From NBML01 sp029939535 (lineage in GTDB: Bacteria; Desulfobacterota; Desulfobacteria; Desulfobacterales; Desulfobacteraceae): 16,926 nucleotides of DNA. Under the pieces are notes generated by a model, which saw nothing but the letters and a program-made list of their open reading frames with translations, was not told where the DNA came from and did no database searches. This document shows, piece after piece, positions 1 through 6,766 of this stretch. Position numbers and translations under genes: made by a program. The stretch's first letter is position 1. Every line of letters begins with the position of its first letter. The stretch covers positions 1-16,926 of the forward strand of contig JAOZST010000073.1 of assembly GCA_029939535.1 (NCBI GenBank), read 5' to 3'.

Positions 1-69
1 TCCCACGGGGAATCGAACCCCGGTTTCCGGCGTGAGAGGCCAGCGTCCTAACCGCTAGACGATGGGACC
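1..69 (-). tRNA. tRNA-Glu, anticodon CUC (3' end cut by window edge)
   Basis: The minus strand folds as a tRNA. The 5' acceptor strand GGTCCCA starts at 69, followed by T8/C9 and a D-arm beginning GTCTAGCGG. The anticodon stem CTGGC/GCCGG encloses the loop CTCTCAC, so the anticodon is CUC (Glu). A T-arm with GGTTCGATTCC follows. The 3' acceptor strand TGGGA reaches position 1, so the last two acceptor bases and the discriminator base lie outside the window. The gene is co-directional with, and 57 bases downstream of, the PLDc_N gene. Confidence 0.95.
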
Positions 70-126
70 AGCAGTAGAGGCTTTTATTTATACTGGATGG
101 GGAAAAATGTCAAATAAAATTCCAGA

Positions 127-330
127 CTAAAGCTGCTTTTTTTGACCTGTTCTATATCCGAAGATCAGGTAGATGAGCCAGCCGATGATGGGAATCAGGG
201 CCACAAAGTGCCAGAGGACCTTGATTTTAATGGAGCTGAAATCTTTTTTAATGATATCAATGAGGGCCAGCATGGTCAGACCGAAGGATATGACCGAAAT
301 AAGCAGAATATATAGGACAAGATTATCCAT
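127..330 (-). CDS. PLDc_N-domain small integral membrane protein
   Basis: This is a 67-residue protein with two hydrophobic segments, about residues 3-26 and 38-59, separated by a short basic stretch with a DIIKKD motif. The second segment has the proline-glycine pattern LIPIIGWLIYLIFGYR, which is typical of the PLDc_N (cardiolipin synthase N-terminal) family. In full-length cardiolipin synthases this region anchors a phospholipase D-type catalytic domain. Here there is no catalytic domain, only the two-helix membrane module, which is common as a stand-alone protein of unknown role. The gene starts 15 bases after the transglycosylase stop and is probably co-transcribed with it. No clear Shine-Dalgarno precedes the ATG, so translation may be coupled. 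Family assignment is fairly secure; function is not known. Confidence 0.8.
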   Translation of the reverse strand: MDNLVLYILLISVISFGLTMLALIDIIKKDFSSIKIKVLWHFVALIPIIGWLIYLIFGYRTGQKKQL

Positions 331-345
331 GGGATGGGCAGGTTT

Positions 346-1233
346 TTAACCTTTTAATTTGTCTGAGATTTTTAGCAGGGTGTCCACATAATAATTGCTG
401 TGGTTGTACCGGAACAGGACTTCGTGCTGGCGCTGGCGGGTAATGCCGGGCTTCCATCCGTGGTGAGTGAGATAATTGGCCACGGAAAAAATGGCATCGC
501 TATGGGTGAAAAGGTTTACCTTGCCGTCATTATCACCGTCCTTTGCCAGGGTCAGGGCATTGGAGGGCATGAATTGTGAGATCCCCATGGCGCCGGCATA
601 GGAGCCTTTTATGGTTTCAGGGGCAATGCCTTCCCGGCTTGTGTATTTTATCAGGGCCTTGAGTTCGGCATATCCCCATTTGGAGCGCTTTTCTACCTTT
701 TTTAAAAAAGTTTCCCGTTTGGGTTTTTTCTTGTCTGGAATGGATTTCCAGATTCTTTCCCGCAGGGCTTCATCGGTGAGTGCAGCCATGGTGGACAGGG
801 TGTTTATTACGGTTCGTTTCCCAAGATAGGTTCCCAGGCGGGTTTCAACCAGCAGGATGGCGGTGATAACGGTTTTGCTCACTCCGGATGTTTTTTCTGC
901 AAGGTCAAGGCTTTCCTGGTGAGTCTCCATGTATTTACGGGCTTTTGCAATGGATTTCGGGGAAACAAACTGGTCATAATCCAGGCTGGATTCTGAGTGG
1001 ATAAAAAACAGGGAAACACCTGAGGGGTTGAAAAATACCTGGTCATTGGAAAACAGGGTGTTGATTTTTTCCGGGGTAAAGCCGTCTTTGATAAGTCGTT
1101 GGGACAACTTGTCAAATTCATTACCTTTTTTGGGGTTTTTCCCCAGTGCAGGAGAGAGGATGATGGAAGAACAAAATAGTAAAATAAAGAGAAATCCAGA
1201 TATCCTTTGAAATGACAATGGCAAAATTCCCAT
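346..1233 (-). CDS. MltB-type lytic murein transglycosylase (GH103, SLT_2 family)
   Basis: This 295-residue exported enzyme is expected to cleave the MurNAc-GlcNAc bond of peptidoglycan, leaving 1,6-anhydroMurNAc. Residues 1-31 form a signal peptide: a short N-region with one Arg, a hydrophobic core of about residues 12-29, and a likely cut after SPALG. Cys21 has no good lipobox (it is preceded by Phe), so the protein is probably soluble periplasmic rather than a lipoprotein. The catalytic Glu is probably E130 in LLVETRLG. The family fingerprint GAMGISQFMPSN is at 214-225, followed by a Ca-site-like DGDNDGKVNLF and the ANYL..HGWKPG segment. Length is typical of MltB-like proteins that lack a C-terminal peptidoglycan-binding domain. 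A GGGGAG-like purine stretch lies about 13 bases before the ATG. The PLDc_N gene and a tRNA follow. Confidence 0.92.
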   Translation of the reverse strand: MGILPLSFQRISGFLFILLFCSSIILSPALGKNPKKGNEFDKLSQRLIKDGFTPEKINTLFSNDQVFFNPSGVSLFFIHSESSLDYDQFVSPKSIAKARKYMETHQESLDLAEKTSGVSKTVITAILLVETRLGTYLGKRTVINTLSTMAALTDEALRERIWKSIPDKKKPKRETFLKKVEKRSKWGYAELKALIKYTSREGIAPETIKGSYAGAMGISQFMPSNALTLAKDGDNDGKVNLFTHSDAIFSVANYLTHHGWKPGITRQRQHEVLFRYNHSNYYVDTLLKISDKLKG

Positions 1234-1447
1234 GGTGATAATTTTAACTCCCCTGCTGTTGTTTTATCCAATATTCTGATAAAGCCCGGCACCAATTTTT
1301 ATTTATTTTCTTATAACCTATTTTTTTTCTGATTGCATTAAAAAAATACTGAAGGGGAATAAAGTAAAAAATATTTGGAAATGCCTTATAGTATGGGGAT
1401 TTGCATATGGGGCTGCAGTCAGCTGCAATACTTGGAAAATAAAGAAT
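1234..1447. other. A/T-rich intergenic spacer upstream of the transglycosylase gene
   Basis: This spacer lies between the glnA terminator and the transglycosylase start. It must contain the promoter for the 346-1233 gene, but I could not identify a convincing -35/-10 pair. Small palindromes such as TGCAG-TCAG-CTGCA near 1412-1425 are visible without an assigned role. Open frames crossing it are low complexity and overlap the neighbouring gene, so I do not call a gene here. Confidence 0.5.
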
Positions 1448-1486
1448 AAGGTGGGAACCCGGAAAATATCCCCGGATCCTCACCTT
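1448..1486 (-). terminator. Probable terminator of the glnD-glnB-glnA operon
   Basis: An imperfect inverted repeat, AAGGTGGGAACCCGG (1448-1462) and CCGGATCCTCACCTT (1472-1486), begins 23 bases past the glnA stop. In the glnA direction it is followed by a T-rich ATTCTTTATTTT. The stem has internal mismatches, so its strength is uncertain. Confidence 0.6.
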
Positions 1487-1508
1487 GCTATTTTATCCTG
1501 TAAAGGGA

Positions 1509-2921
1509 TTAGATATCATAATACAGATAGAATTCATGGGGGTGGGGACGGCTGATGACGGGTTTGACTTCATTTTCCATTTTATAGTCAATCCAGTAAT
1601 CAATGACGTCCTTGGTAAAGACATCTCCCTTTAACAGGAATTCATGGTCGTCTTTCAGGGCTGCCAGGGCTTCTTCCAGGGAACCAGGTGCTGATTCCAT
1701 TTCTGCCAGTTCTTCCGGGGGCAGATCATAGATGTTTTTATCCATGGGATCTCCCGGATCAATCTTGTTCTGGATGCCGTCGATCATGGCCATGGCAATG
1801 GCGGAAAACGCCAGATAGCCGTTGGCTGAGGGATCTGGGGTTCTGAACTCAATGCGTTTGGCCTGGGGTGATCCAGAATACATGGGCAGCCTTATAGCAG
1901 CGCTCCTGTTGCGGCTGGAATAGGCCAGGTTGATGGGAGCTTCAAATCCTGGAACCAGTCTTTTGTAGGAGTTAGTGGTGGGGTTGGTTATTGCGCAGAG
2001 GGCCTTGCAGTGCTTCATGATACCTCCTATGGAATACAGGGCCATGTCAGACATGCCTGCATATTTGTTGCCTGCAAACAAGGGGTTCCCGTCTTTCCAG
2101 AAACTCATGTGGGTGTGCATTCCCGTTCCATTATCACCATAAAGGGGCTTGGGCATGAAGGTGACAGTATGGTTGTGTTTGGCTGCTACATTTTTCAGGA
2201 CATATTTGAACCAGGCAAGGCTATCGCCCATATTTAAAAGGGAGTCAAACCTAAGATCGATTTCAGACTGTCCGGCTGCGGCGACTTCATGGTGCTGGCA
2301 TTCCATGGAAATACCCAGGTCTTCCAGGGTGAGCATCATTTCAGTTCTCATGTCCTGGTATTTATCTGCCGGGGGCAGGGGGAAATAACCTGATTTGGGC
2401 CGGATTTTATATCCCAGGTTGGGCATTTCATCAAGCCCTGTATTCCAGTGGGCTTCCGGGGAGTCAATTTCAAAGAAGGAAGCATTGGGTTCAGAACTAT
2501 ACCGGATATTGGAGAAGATAAAAAATTCAGGTTCAGGCCCTACATAAATGGTATCGCCAATACCGGTGCTTTTAATGTATTGTTCTACTTTTTTTGCAAT
2601 TCCCCTGGGATCACGGCTGTATGCTTCCTGGGTAATGGGCTTATGAATATTGCCGATGATGGCAAGGGTGGGGACTTTGAAAAACGGGTCGATTTTCGCT
2701 GTGTCGGGCTCAGGAATAACGATCATGTCTGAGTTGTCAATATTCTGCCATGCCCGCATGCTGGAGCCGTCAAACCCGAATCCATCTTCAAATGCAGATT
2801 CACTTAACTCTCCAAGGGGTACTGAAAAATGCTGCCAGGTGCCAATAAAGTCCATGTAACGGAGATCAATGACTTTAACATTGTTTTCCTCTGCCATTGC
2901 AATTACTTTTTTTGGTGTCAT
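1509..2921 (-). CDS. glnA: Type I glutamine synthetase (adenylylatable, GSI-beta-like)
   Basis: This 470-residue enzyme makes glutamine from glutamate, ammonia and ATP, and is the main ammonia-assimilating step in the cytoplasm. The N-terminal beta-Grasp domain carries DLRYMDFIGTWQH and the conserved FGFDGSS segment (about residues 47-53). The catalytic domain shows EPEFFIF, the HHEVAAAGQ-EID metal site region, the MPKPL-GDNGTGMH segment and the NPTTNSYKRLVPG loop. Tyr398 in KNIYDLPPEE matches the adenylylation tyrosine of GlnE-regulated enzymes, so covalent shut-off is likely, although glnE is not in this window. Length matches the 468-470 residue beta-type family. The gene is last in the glnD-glnB-glnA order, 36 bases after glnB, with an AAGGAAGAAAGGG purine stretch before the ATG. 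Confidence 0.97.
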   Translation of the reverse strand: MTPKKVIAMAEENNVKVIDLRYMDFIGTWQHFSVPLGELSESAFEDGFGFDGSSMRAWQNIDNSDMIVIPEPDTAKIDPFFKVPTLAIIGNIHKPITQEAYSRDPRGIAKKVEQYIKSTGIGDTIYVGPEPEFFIFSNIRYSSEPNASFFEIDSPEAHWNTGLDEMPNLGYKIRPKSGYFPLPPADKYQDMRTEMMLTLEDLGISMECQHHEVAAAGQSEIDLRFDSLLNMGDSLAWFKYVLKNVAAKHNHTVTFMPKPLYGDNGTGMHTHMSFWKDGNPLFAGNKYAGMSDMALYSIGGIMKHCKALCAITNPTTNSYKRLVPGFEAPINLAYSSRNRSAAIRLPMYSGSPQAKRIEFRTPDPSANGYLAFSAIAMAMIDGIQNKIDPGDPMDKNIYDLPPEELAEMESAPGSLEEALAALKDDHEFLLKGDVFTKDVIDYWIDYKMENEVKPVISRPHPHEFYLYYDI

Positions 2922-2957
2922 GGTATTCCCTTTCTTCCTTTTTAGATTGAATTTATA

Positions 2958-3296
2958 TTAAAGTGCTTCATTTCCTGTTTCATTGGTTCTGACCCGGATG
3001 GCCTGCTCTATACTGGATACAAATATCTTGCCATCTCCAATTTTGCCGGAGTTGGCAGCATTCCTGACTGTGTCCACAGCCTCTTTTGACCTTTCATCAC
3101 TGACCACAATTTCCACTTTTATCTTGGGGACAAAATCCACAACATACTCGGCCCCTCTGTAAATTTCCTTATGTCCTTTCTGTCGTCCGTATCCGTTGAC
3201 TTCCGTGACGGTCATCCCGTAAATTCCGATTTCGCTGAGTGCTTCTTTAACATCATCAAGTTTAAAGGGTTTGATGATTGCCTCAATTTTTTTCAT
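2958..3296 (-). CDS. glnB: Nitrogen regulatory PII protein
   Basis: This 112-residue trimeric signal protein binds ATP/ADP and 2-oxoglutarate and reports nitrogen status to its targets. It begins MKKIEAIIKPFKLDDVKEAL, the standard PII opening. The T-loop contains Tyr51 in YRGAEYVVDF, the residue uridylylated by GlnD, and the B-loop TGxxGDGK region appears here as SGKIGDGKIFV. Length is typical. It could be called glnK, but there is no amtB next to it, and its place between glnD and glnA favours a GlnB role. Its ATG lies inside the last codons of glnD (14-base overlap), with a strong AAAGGAGG Shine-Dalgarno at 3303-3310, also inside glnD. It therefore has its own good ribosome site despite the overlap. 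Confidence 0.96.
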   Translation of the reverse strand: MKKIEAIIKPFKLDDVKEALSEIGIYGMTVTEVNGYGRQKGHKEIYRGAEYVVDFVPKIKVEIVVSDERSKEAVDTVRNAANSGKIGDGKIFVSSIEQAIRVRTNETGNEAL

Positions 3297-5922
3297 TTAA
3301 AACCTCCTTTGAATATATTTGTGGAAGACTGTTTAAAATAGATGTTTTGATCTGGGCAAGTCTTTTCTTTGATTCAATTTTCTGATCGTCATTGACGTCT
3401 TTGATATAAAAGATGTCCATTGCCTGGTCCACCTTGCCTCCAACCATTGCCACATTGACATTTATACCATTGCGGTACAGGGCATTGGTGATGGAGAACA
3501 AAAGACCCTGGAAATCATAGGTTATCACTTCAACTATGGTGAAAAAGCTTGATGTTTCATTATCAATTCTTATCTGGTTTGGTTCTGGAGTATTTCCCGA
3601 TGACACGGCAAGGGTGTCTGGGATTTTTTCCAGGGCTTTGTCCAGAAAATGATCATCGTCAAGGGCATGGATCAGGTCATTTTCCGCTTTTTCCCATTTT
3701 TCTTTTTCAAAAAGCGGGTCCTGGGGCGGCATGACCTTGAAGATATCAAGGATATGGCTGTCTCCCAGGGAATAGGCCTGGGAAGCAACAATATTAATGT
3801 TGTTTAAAAAAAATATCCCGGCAATTTTGGAATAAAAACCTGGCTTATCCTTTCCGCATATGGAAATTGTTCGAATATCTGAGTCTTTTTCCGTTGCTAC
3901 CTGCCAGATAAAGTCCCTGGTTCCCAGGTTCCGGTACAGGTTGATATGATCAACGATATTCCGGGGGGTTACATAGAGGAGGTAGCGCCTGGACATTTTA
4001 TCCAGCTGTCTGTTGATGGTTTCCTCCTGCCAGCTTTCCCTTAGCAGGGTCAATACTTGTTTTTTCTTTTTATCAATAAGGCGCTGGTTCTTTCTGGATG
4101 CAAGTTCACCGGTTTTGATAATACCCATGGTTTTCAGGAACAGGTCTTTAAAAAGGTTTTCTGTCCAGTCGTTCCATGCCTTGGGGCCGGTTGCCTTGGA
4201 ATCGGCTATGGTCAGTAGAAAAAGCATTCTTAAAAGTCTGATTTTGCCCACCTTGTTGGCTGTAAACACTGCGGTCTCTTCATCAAAAATATCCCTGCGT
4301 GTGGCGGTCTTTGCAAGGAACAGGTGGTGCTGGATAAGAAACAGGGCATCTTCTTTGTCAGTTGCATTGAATTCCAGTCTGTCCAGTATGGGGCCGGCAA
4401 TTCTGGCACCTCGTTTTGAATGTTCCTTGGCTGGATCAGATTTCCCAATGTCATGGAGCAGGGCAGCCATGAGCAGCACATTTTTATTCCTGATTTCTTT
4501 GAAAACATTGGAATAAAGAGTGTCCATGCCCATGTCATTGGATTCCTTGAAATTATTGATCACCTGTACGCAGCGGATGGAGTGTTTGTCAACCGGGAAC
4601 AGATGGTATTGATTGTATTGAATTTTATTGACAATGGCGGAGAACTCAGGGATGAATCTTTCAAGAATTCCAGTGGACAGCATGACATTAAGGACATTGA
4701 ATTTCCAATAAGACAATCCAATGATCTGTTTGAATGTTTTAATGCATCTGGGGGCTATTTTGACTTTTTCATCCACCAGGTGCAGGAATTCAGATACAAT
4801 TCGTCTGGCCTCAATGGAAAGGGGTATCTTGGTCTGGCCGCTTTCAAGAAATATTTTCAGGAGCAGGTCTGGTTGCTGGAGTATGACCACGGTGTTGGCA
4901 AAGTGGAGCCGCTTTTTTTTAATAATCAGGCCCTGGATTTTTGTGGGCCTGGATACTGCTGAGTCTTTTTTGATTTTACAGCTTGAAAGGATGTCTTCAA
5001 AGGTGATCTGATTTATTTGTTTTAAAAACTCCATTTTTGCGTGGAGTTCTCCAAGAAAGAGCTCAACATCACCTTTTTTTGATTTGTTTTTATAACCCAG
5101 TAGGCTTGCTACCTCTGTCTGGTATTCAAAATGAAGGGTGTCGCATTTCCGTCGGGTGATATAATGAAGACGGTTTCGGATATCCCAGATATAGGCCAGG
5201 GAGTCTTCAAGACTGGCATATTCAAGGTTGGACAGGAAACCATAGTATTCCAGGTCCCTCCGGGATTTGATATTGGATTTGAGTTTGGCATACCATAGAA
5301 GGGTATGGTAATCCCGCAGCCCCCCAAATCCGGATTTAAGATCCGGCGCCACAAGATAGGTGGAGTCTCCAAAGTCTTCAAGCCGTTTTTCTCCATGTTC
5401 AAAAAGATAGGTAAAGATTTTTTTCAGGTAATGACCCGATAACTGTGACCTGAATTTTTCCATGAACGAAGAATAGACCAGGGAGGCGCCGCAGATAAAT
5501 CTTGCATCCAGAACAGTGGTTAAAATATCAAACCTCTCAAAAGCCATATCAATGCATTCATCAACACTTCGGACGGCATATCCTACTTCAAACCGGGAAT
5601 CCCACAATGGATATAAAAGTTCCTGGACAAAGGCCTCAACTTCCGGAGGAACTGATTTGTCAAAGAGGAGCAAAAGGTCAATATCTGAATGGATGCATTG
5701 TTCTTTTCTGCCATATCCCCCCAGGGCAATAATGGCAAAAGCATTGCCCGAGACAACCATTTTCCTGGCAGCGATACTTTTTTCAAATACTGTGTAAAAG
5801 TATTCGTCCAGACAGGAAGAAAGGTTCTCAAGGAGATCTGTTTTTTTTTCTGCAAGGAAATCTTTGATCATCTGCTCTTTTTTCTTAATTAAAATTGCTG
5901 CTTCCAGTCTGTCTACGTTCAA
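3283..5922 (-). CDS. glnD: [Protein-PII] uridylyltransferase / uridylyl-removing enzyme
   Basis: This 879-residue bifunctional nitrogen sensor adds UMP to PII when glutamine is low and removes it when glutamine is high. The nucleotidyltransferase core is at residues 68-86, with GGYGRKEQ and SDIDLLLLF (Asp80 and Asp82 as metal ligands). The GlnD-specific helical region follows, including GFGGLRDYHTLLW near 198-210. The HD hydrolase motif LLHDIGK has His490-Asp491. Two C-terminal ACT domains, beginning near residues 690 and 794, are the expected glutamine sensors. Length is close to other GlnD proteins. The start is TTG, because an in-frame stop (TAA) lies a few codons upstream and no in-frame ATG comes earlier. 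The Shine-Dalgarno is weak; an internal ATG at residue 18 is an alternative start. It is the first gene of the sigma-54-driven operon and overlaps glnB by 14 bases. Confidence 0.94.
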   Translation of the reverse strand: MNVDRLEAAILIKKKEQMIKDFLAEKKTDLLENLSSCLDEYFYTVFEKSIAARKMVVSGNAFAIIALGGYGRKEQCIHSDIDLLLLFDKSVPPEVEAFVQELLYPLWDSRFEVGYAVRSVDECIDMAFERFDILTTVLDARFICGASLVYSSFMEKFRSQLSGHYLKKIFTYLFEHGEKRLEDFGDSTYLVAPDLKSGFGGLRDYHTLLWYAKLKSNIKSRRDLEYYGFLSNLEYASLEDSLAYIWDIRNRLHYITRRKCDTLHFEYQTEVASLLGYKNKSKKGDVELFLGELHAKMEFLKQINQITFEDILSSCKIKKDSAVSRPTKIQGLIIKKKRLHFANTVVILQQPDLLLKIFLESGQTKIPLSIEARRIVSEFLHLVDEKVKIAPRCIKTFKQIIGLSYWKFNVLNVMLSTGILERFIPEFSAIVNKIQYNQYHLFPVDKHSIRCVQVINNFKESNDMGMDTLYSNVFKEIRNKNVLLMAALLHDIGKSDPAKEHSKRGARIAGPILDRLEFNATDKEDALFLIQHHLFLAKTATRRDIFDEETAVFTANKVGKIRLLRMLFLLTIADSKATGPKAWNDWTENLFKDLFLKTMGIIKTGELASRKNQRLIDKKKKQVLTLLRESWQEETINRQLDKMSRRYLLYVTPRNIVDHINLYRNLGTRDFIWQVATEKDSDIRTISICGKDKPGFYSKIAGIFFLNNINIVASQAYSLGDSHILDIFKVMPPQDPLFEKEKWEKAENDLIHALDDDHFLDKALEKIPDTLAVSSGNTPEPNQIRIDNETSSFFTIVEVITYDFQGLLFSITNALYRNGINVNVAMVGGKVDQAMDIFYIKDVNDDQKIESKKRLAQIKTSILNSLPQIYSKEVLNEKN

Positions 5923-6033
5923 TTTATAAATCCATTCTTAAAAAAATGGTTAATCATTTGAGCTTTAGTCAAATAAATACTTGATAGATCCATGGCTGCC
6001 AAATCAATTGCAGCCATATTATTCGCTTTTAAA
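5923..6033 (-). other. 5' leader of the gln operon with a stem-loop
   Basis: The sigma-54 promoter geometry places +1 at about 6022, giving a leader of roughly 100 bases before the TTG of glnD. Within it, ATGGCTGC (5992-5999) and GCAGCCAT (6010-6017) are perfect complements with a 10-base loop. The RNA would therefore carry an 8-bp hairpin almost at its 5' end. No T-tract follows it, so it is not a terminator. A role in RNA stability or translation is conjecture. Confidence 0.5.
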
Positions 6034-6049
6034 GCAATGCCCGTGCCAG
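6034..6049 (-). promoter_or_regulatory. Sigma-54 (RpoN) promoter of glnD-glnB-glnA
   Basis: The minus strand reads CTGGCACGGGCATTGC, with TTT following. This matches the sigma-54 consensus YTGGCACG-N4-TTGCW exactly. The GG lies at 6047-6046 and the GC at 6035-6034, ten bases apart as required. Predicted +1 is an A at about 6022. Sigma-54 promoters need an AAA+ activator, and for a gln operon the expected one is NtrC. No activator gene is in the window. Confidence 0.9.
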
Positions 6050-6069
6050 GGCTTTAATATCAGGTGTTT

Positions 6070-6086
6070 TGCACTGGTATGGTTTT
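6070..6086 (-). promoter_or_regulatory. Possible NtrC-type activator site
   Basis: On the plus strand TGCAC-TGGTA-TGGTTTT resembles the NtrC palindrome (TGCAC-N5-TGGTGCA). The left half matches fully, but the right half has only TGGT. It is centred about 55 bases upstream of the predicted +1, which is closer than the classic glnA enhancers. It is a weak candidate. Confidence 0.35.
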
Positions 6087-6119
6087 AGAGAGGGGTGGGA
6101 AATAAAAAAATAGGAATAT

Positions 6120-6171
6120 TAATTACAAAAAGGTAATATCGAAGACATAAAAAATATCATTTTTGTAATTA
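6120..6171. repeat. 12-bp perfect inverted repeat upstream of the sigma-54 promoter
   Basis: TAATTACAAAAA (6120-6131) and TTTTTGTAATTA (6160-6171) are exact complements 28 bases apart. They lie between the gln promoter and the tatA terminator. The pair could be an operator or activator site for the gln operon, or a second weak hairpin in the tatA 3' region. The sequence does not decide between them. Confidence 0.5.
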
Positions 6172-6218
6172 TTCAACTTGAGACTTTAATCTTGGGTAAA
6201 TTTTTTCAGACCGGGAGG

Positions 6219-6257
6219 AAAAAAACAACAGCCAGACATGGGGGACATGTCTGACTG
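6219..6257 (-). terminator. Rho-independent terminator of tatA
   Basis: On the minus strand CAGTCAGACATG and CATGTCTGGCTG form a 12-bp stem with one G-T wobble and a 5-base loop (TCCCC). It is followed directly by TTGTTTTTTT. It lies 30 bases after the tatA stop and insulates tatA from the gln operon promoter. Confidence 0.9.
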
Positions 6258-6286
6258 TGGAAATACGCTGTTTCTGAAGGGGGGAG

Positions 6287-6475
6287 CTAATCTTTTTCGA
6301 TTTTTTCGGGCTCATCATCCTTATCTTCAATGACAGGGCCTTTTGTGGCCTTTTTGAAGTTTTTAATGCCTTTGCCCAGGCCAGCGCCTATTTCAGGTAG
6401 TTTGCCAGCACCAAAGATGATAAGAATTATGACAAGAATTATTATTAGTTCGGGCATTCCCAGTCCACCAATCAT
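6287..6475 (-). CDS. tatA: Sec-independent twin-arginine translocase subunit TatA/TatE
   Basis: This 62-residue protein is a pore-forming subunit of the Tat pathway, which exports folded, cofactor-bearing proteins. A single N-terminal membrane helix of about residues 8-22 is followed by the hinge FGAGKLPEIGAGLGKGI and an amphipathic helix with KNFKKATKG. A short acidic-basic tail follows. The FG-x-x-KLPE hinge is diagnostic of TatA/E; TatB would be longer. No tatB or tatC is adjacent, so this is an orphan subunit, as is common in deltaproteobacteria. The ATG has a good AGGAG 7 bases upstream. A promoter at 6521-6549 and a strong terminator at 6219-6257 suggest a single-gene transcript. It is divergent from the MoxR gene. 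Confidence 0.95.
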   Translation of the reverse strand: MIGGLGMPELIIILVIILIIFGAGKLPEIGAGLGKGIKNFKKATKGPVIEDKDDEPEKIEKD

Positions 6476-6520
6476 AGTACACTCCTAATTTGTTTCATAG
6501 CTTTTCAATTCAAAATAAAA

Positions 6521-6549
6521 CTATTAACATTAAGTTTTATCAGTGTCAA
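6521..6549 (-). promoter_or_regulatory. Candidate sigma-70-type promoter for tatA
   Basis: The minus strand has a perfect -35, TTGACA (6549-6544), then 17 bases and TAATAG (6526-6521), which matches TATAAT only in part. Transcription would begin about 35-40 bases before the tatA ATG. The -35 is convincing and the -10 is weak. Confidence 0.5.
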
Positions 6550-6717
6550 TCCCTTAGAAGTTGTCGGATAAATTTAAAAATACATTTTTGTAAGATATTA
6601 TCCGGGGCAAATTGTTTGTGACAAAATTCTTGTGAAAATATTGTTCAATATATTTTGCTGTTCCAGAATAGTTAAGGGTTCGCTGTTGACTCTTGCCTGA
6701 TAATTATTAACTTCAAC

Positions 6718-6723
6718 TATAAT
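6718..6723 (+). promoter_or_regulatory. Candidate -10 element for the MoxR-VWA operon
   Basis: A perfect TATAAT lies about 43 bases upstream of the MoxR start codon. The best upstream partner is TTGCCT at 6693-6698, but the 19-base spacing is long. The nearby TTGACT at 6686-6691 is 26 bases away and too far. The rest of the divergent 6476-6766 spacer holds only the tatA promoter and small A/T-rich inverted repeats, for example AAAATAT/ATATTTT at 6635-6656. Confidence 0.4.
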
Positions 6724-6766
6724 TTAAGAATAGTGATAACCCCCAAAATATATGGAGAGAGTACGA

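Noticed and set aside
1244..1483. 79-codon minus-strand open frame between the transglycosylase and glnA
   Set aside because: It spans the predicted gln terminator, has low-complexity composition, shows no ribosome site and resembles no family I know.
4420..4962. 180-codon plus-strand open frame antisense to glnD
   Set aside because: It is fully inside glnD, whose protein is well conserved end to end. The antisense frame shows no domain and is a by-product of codon bias.
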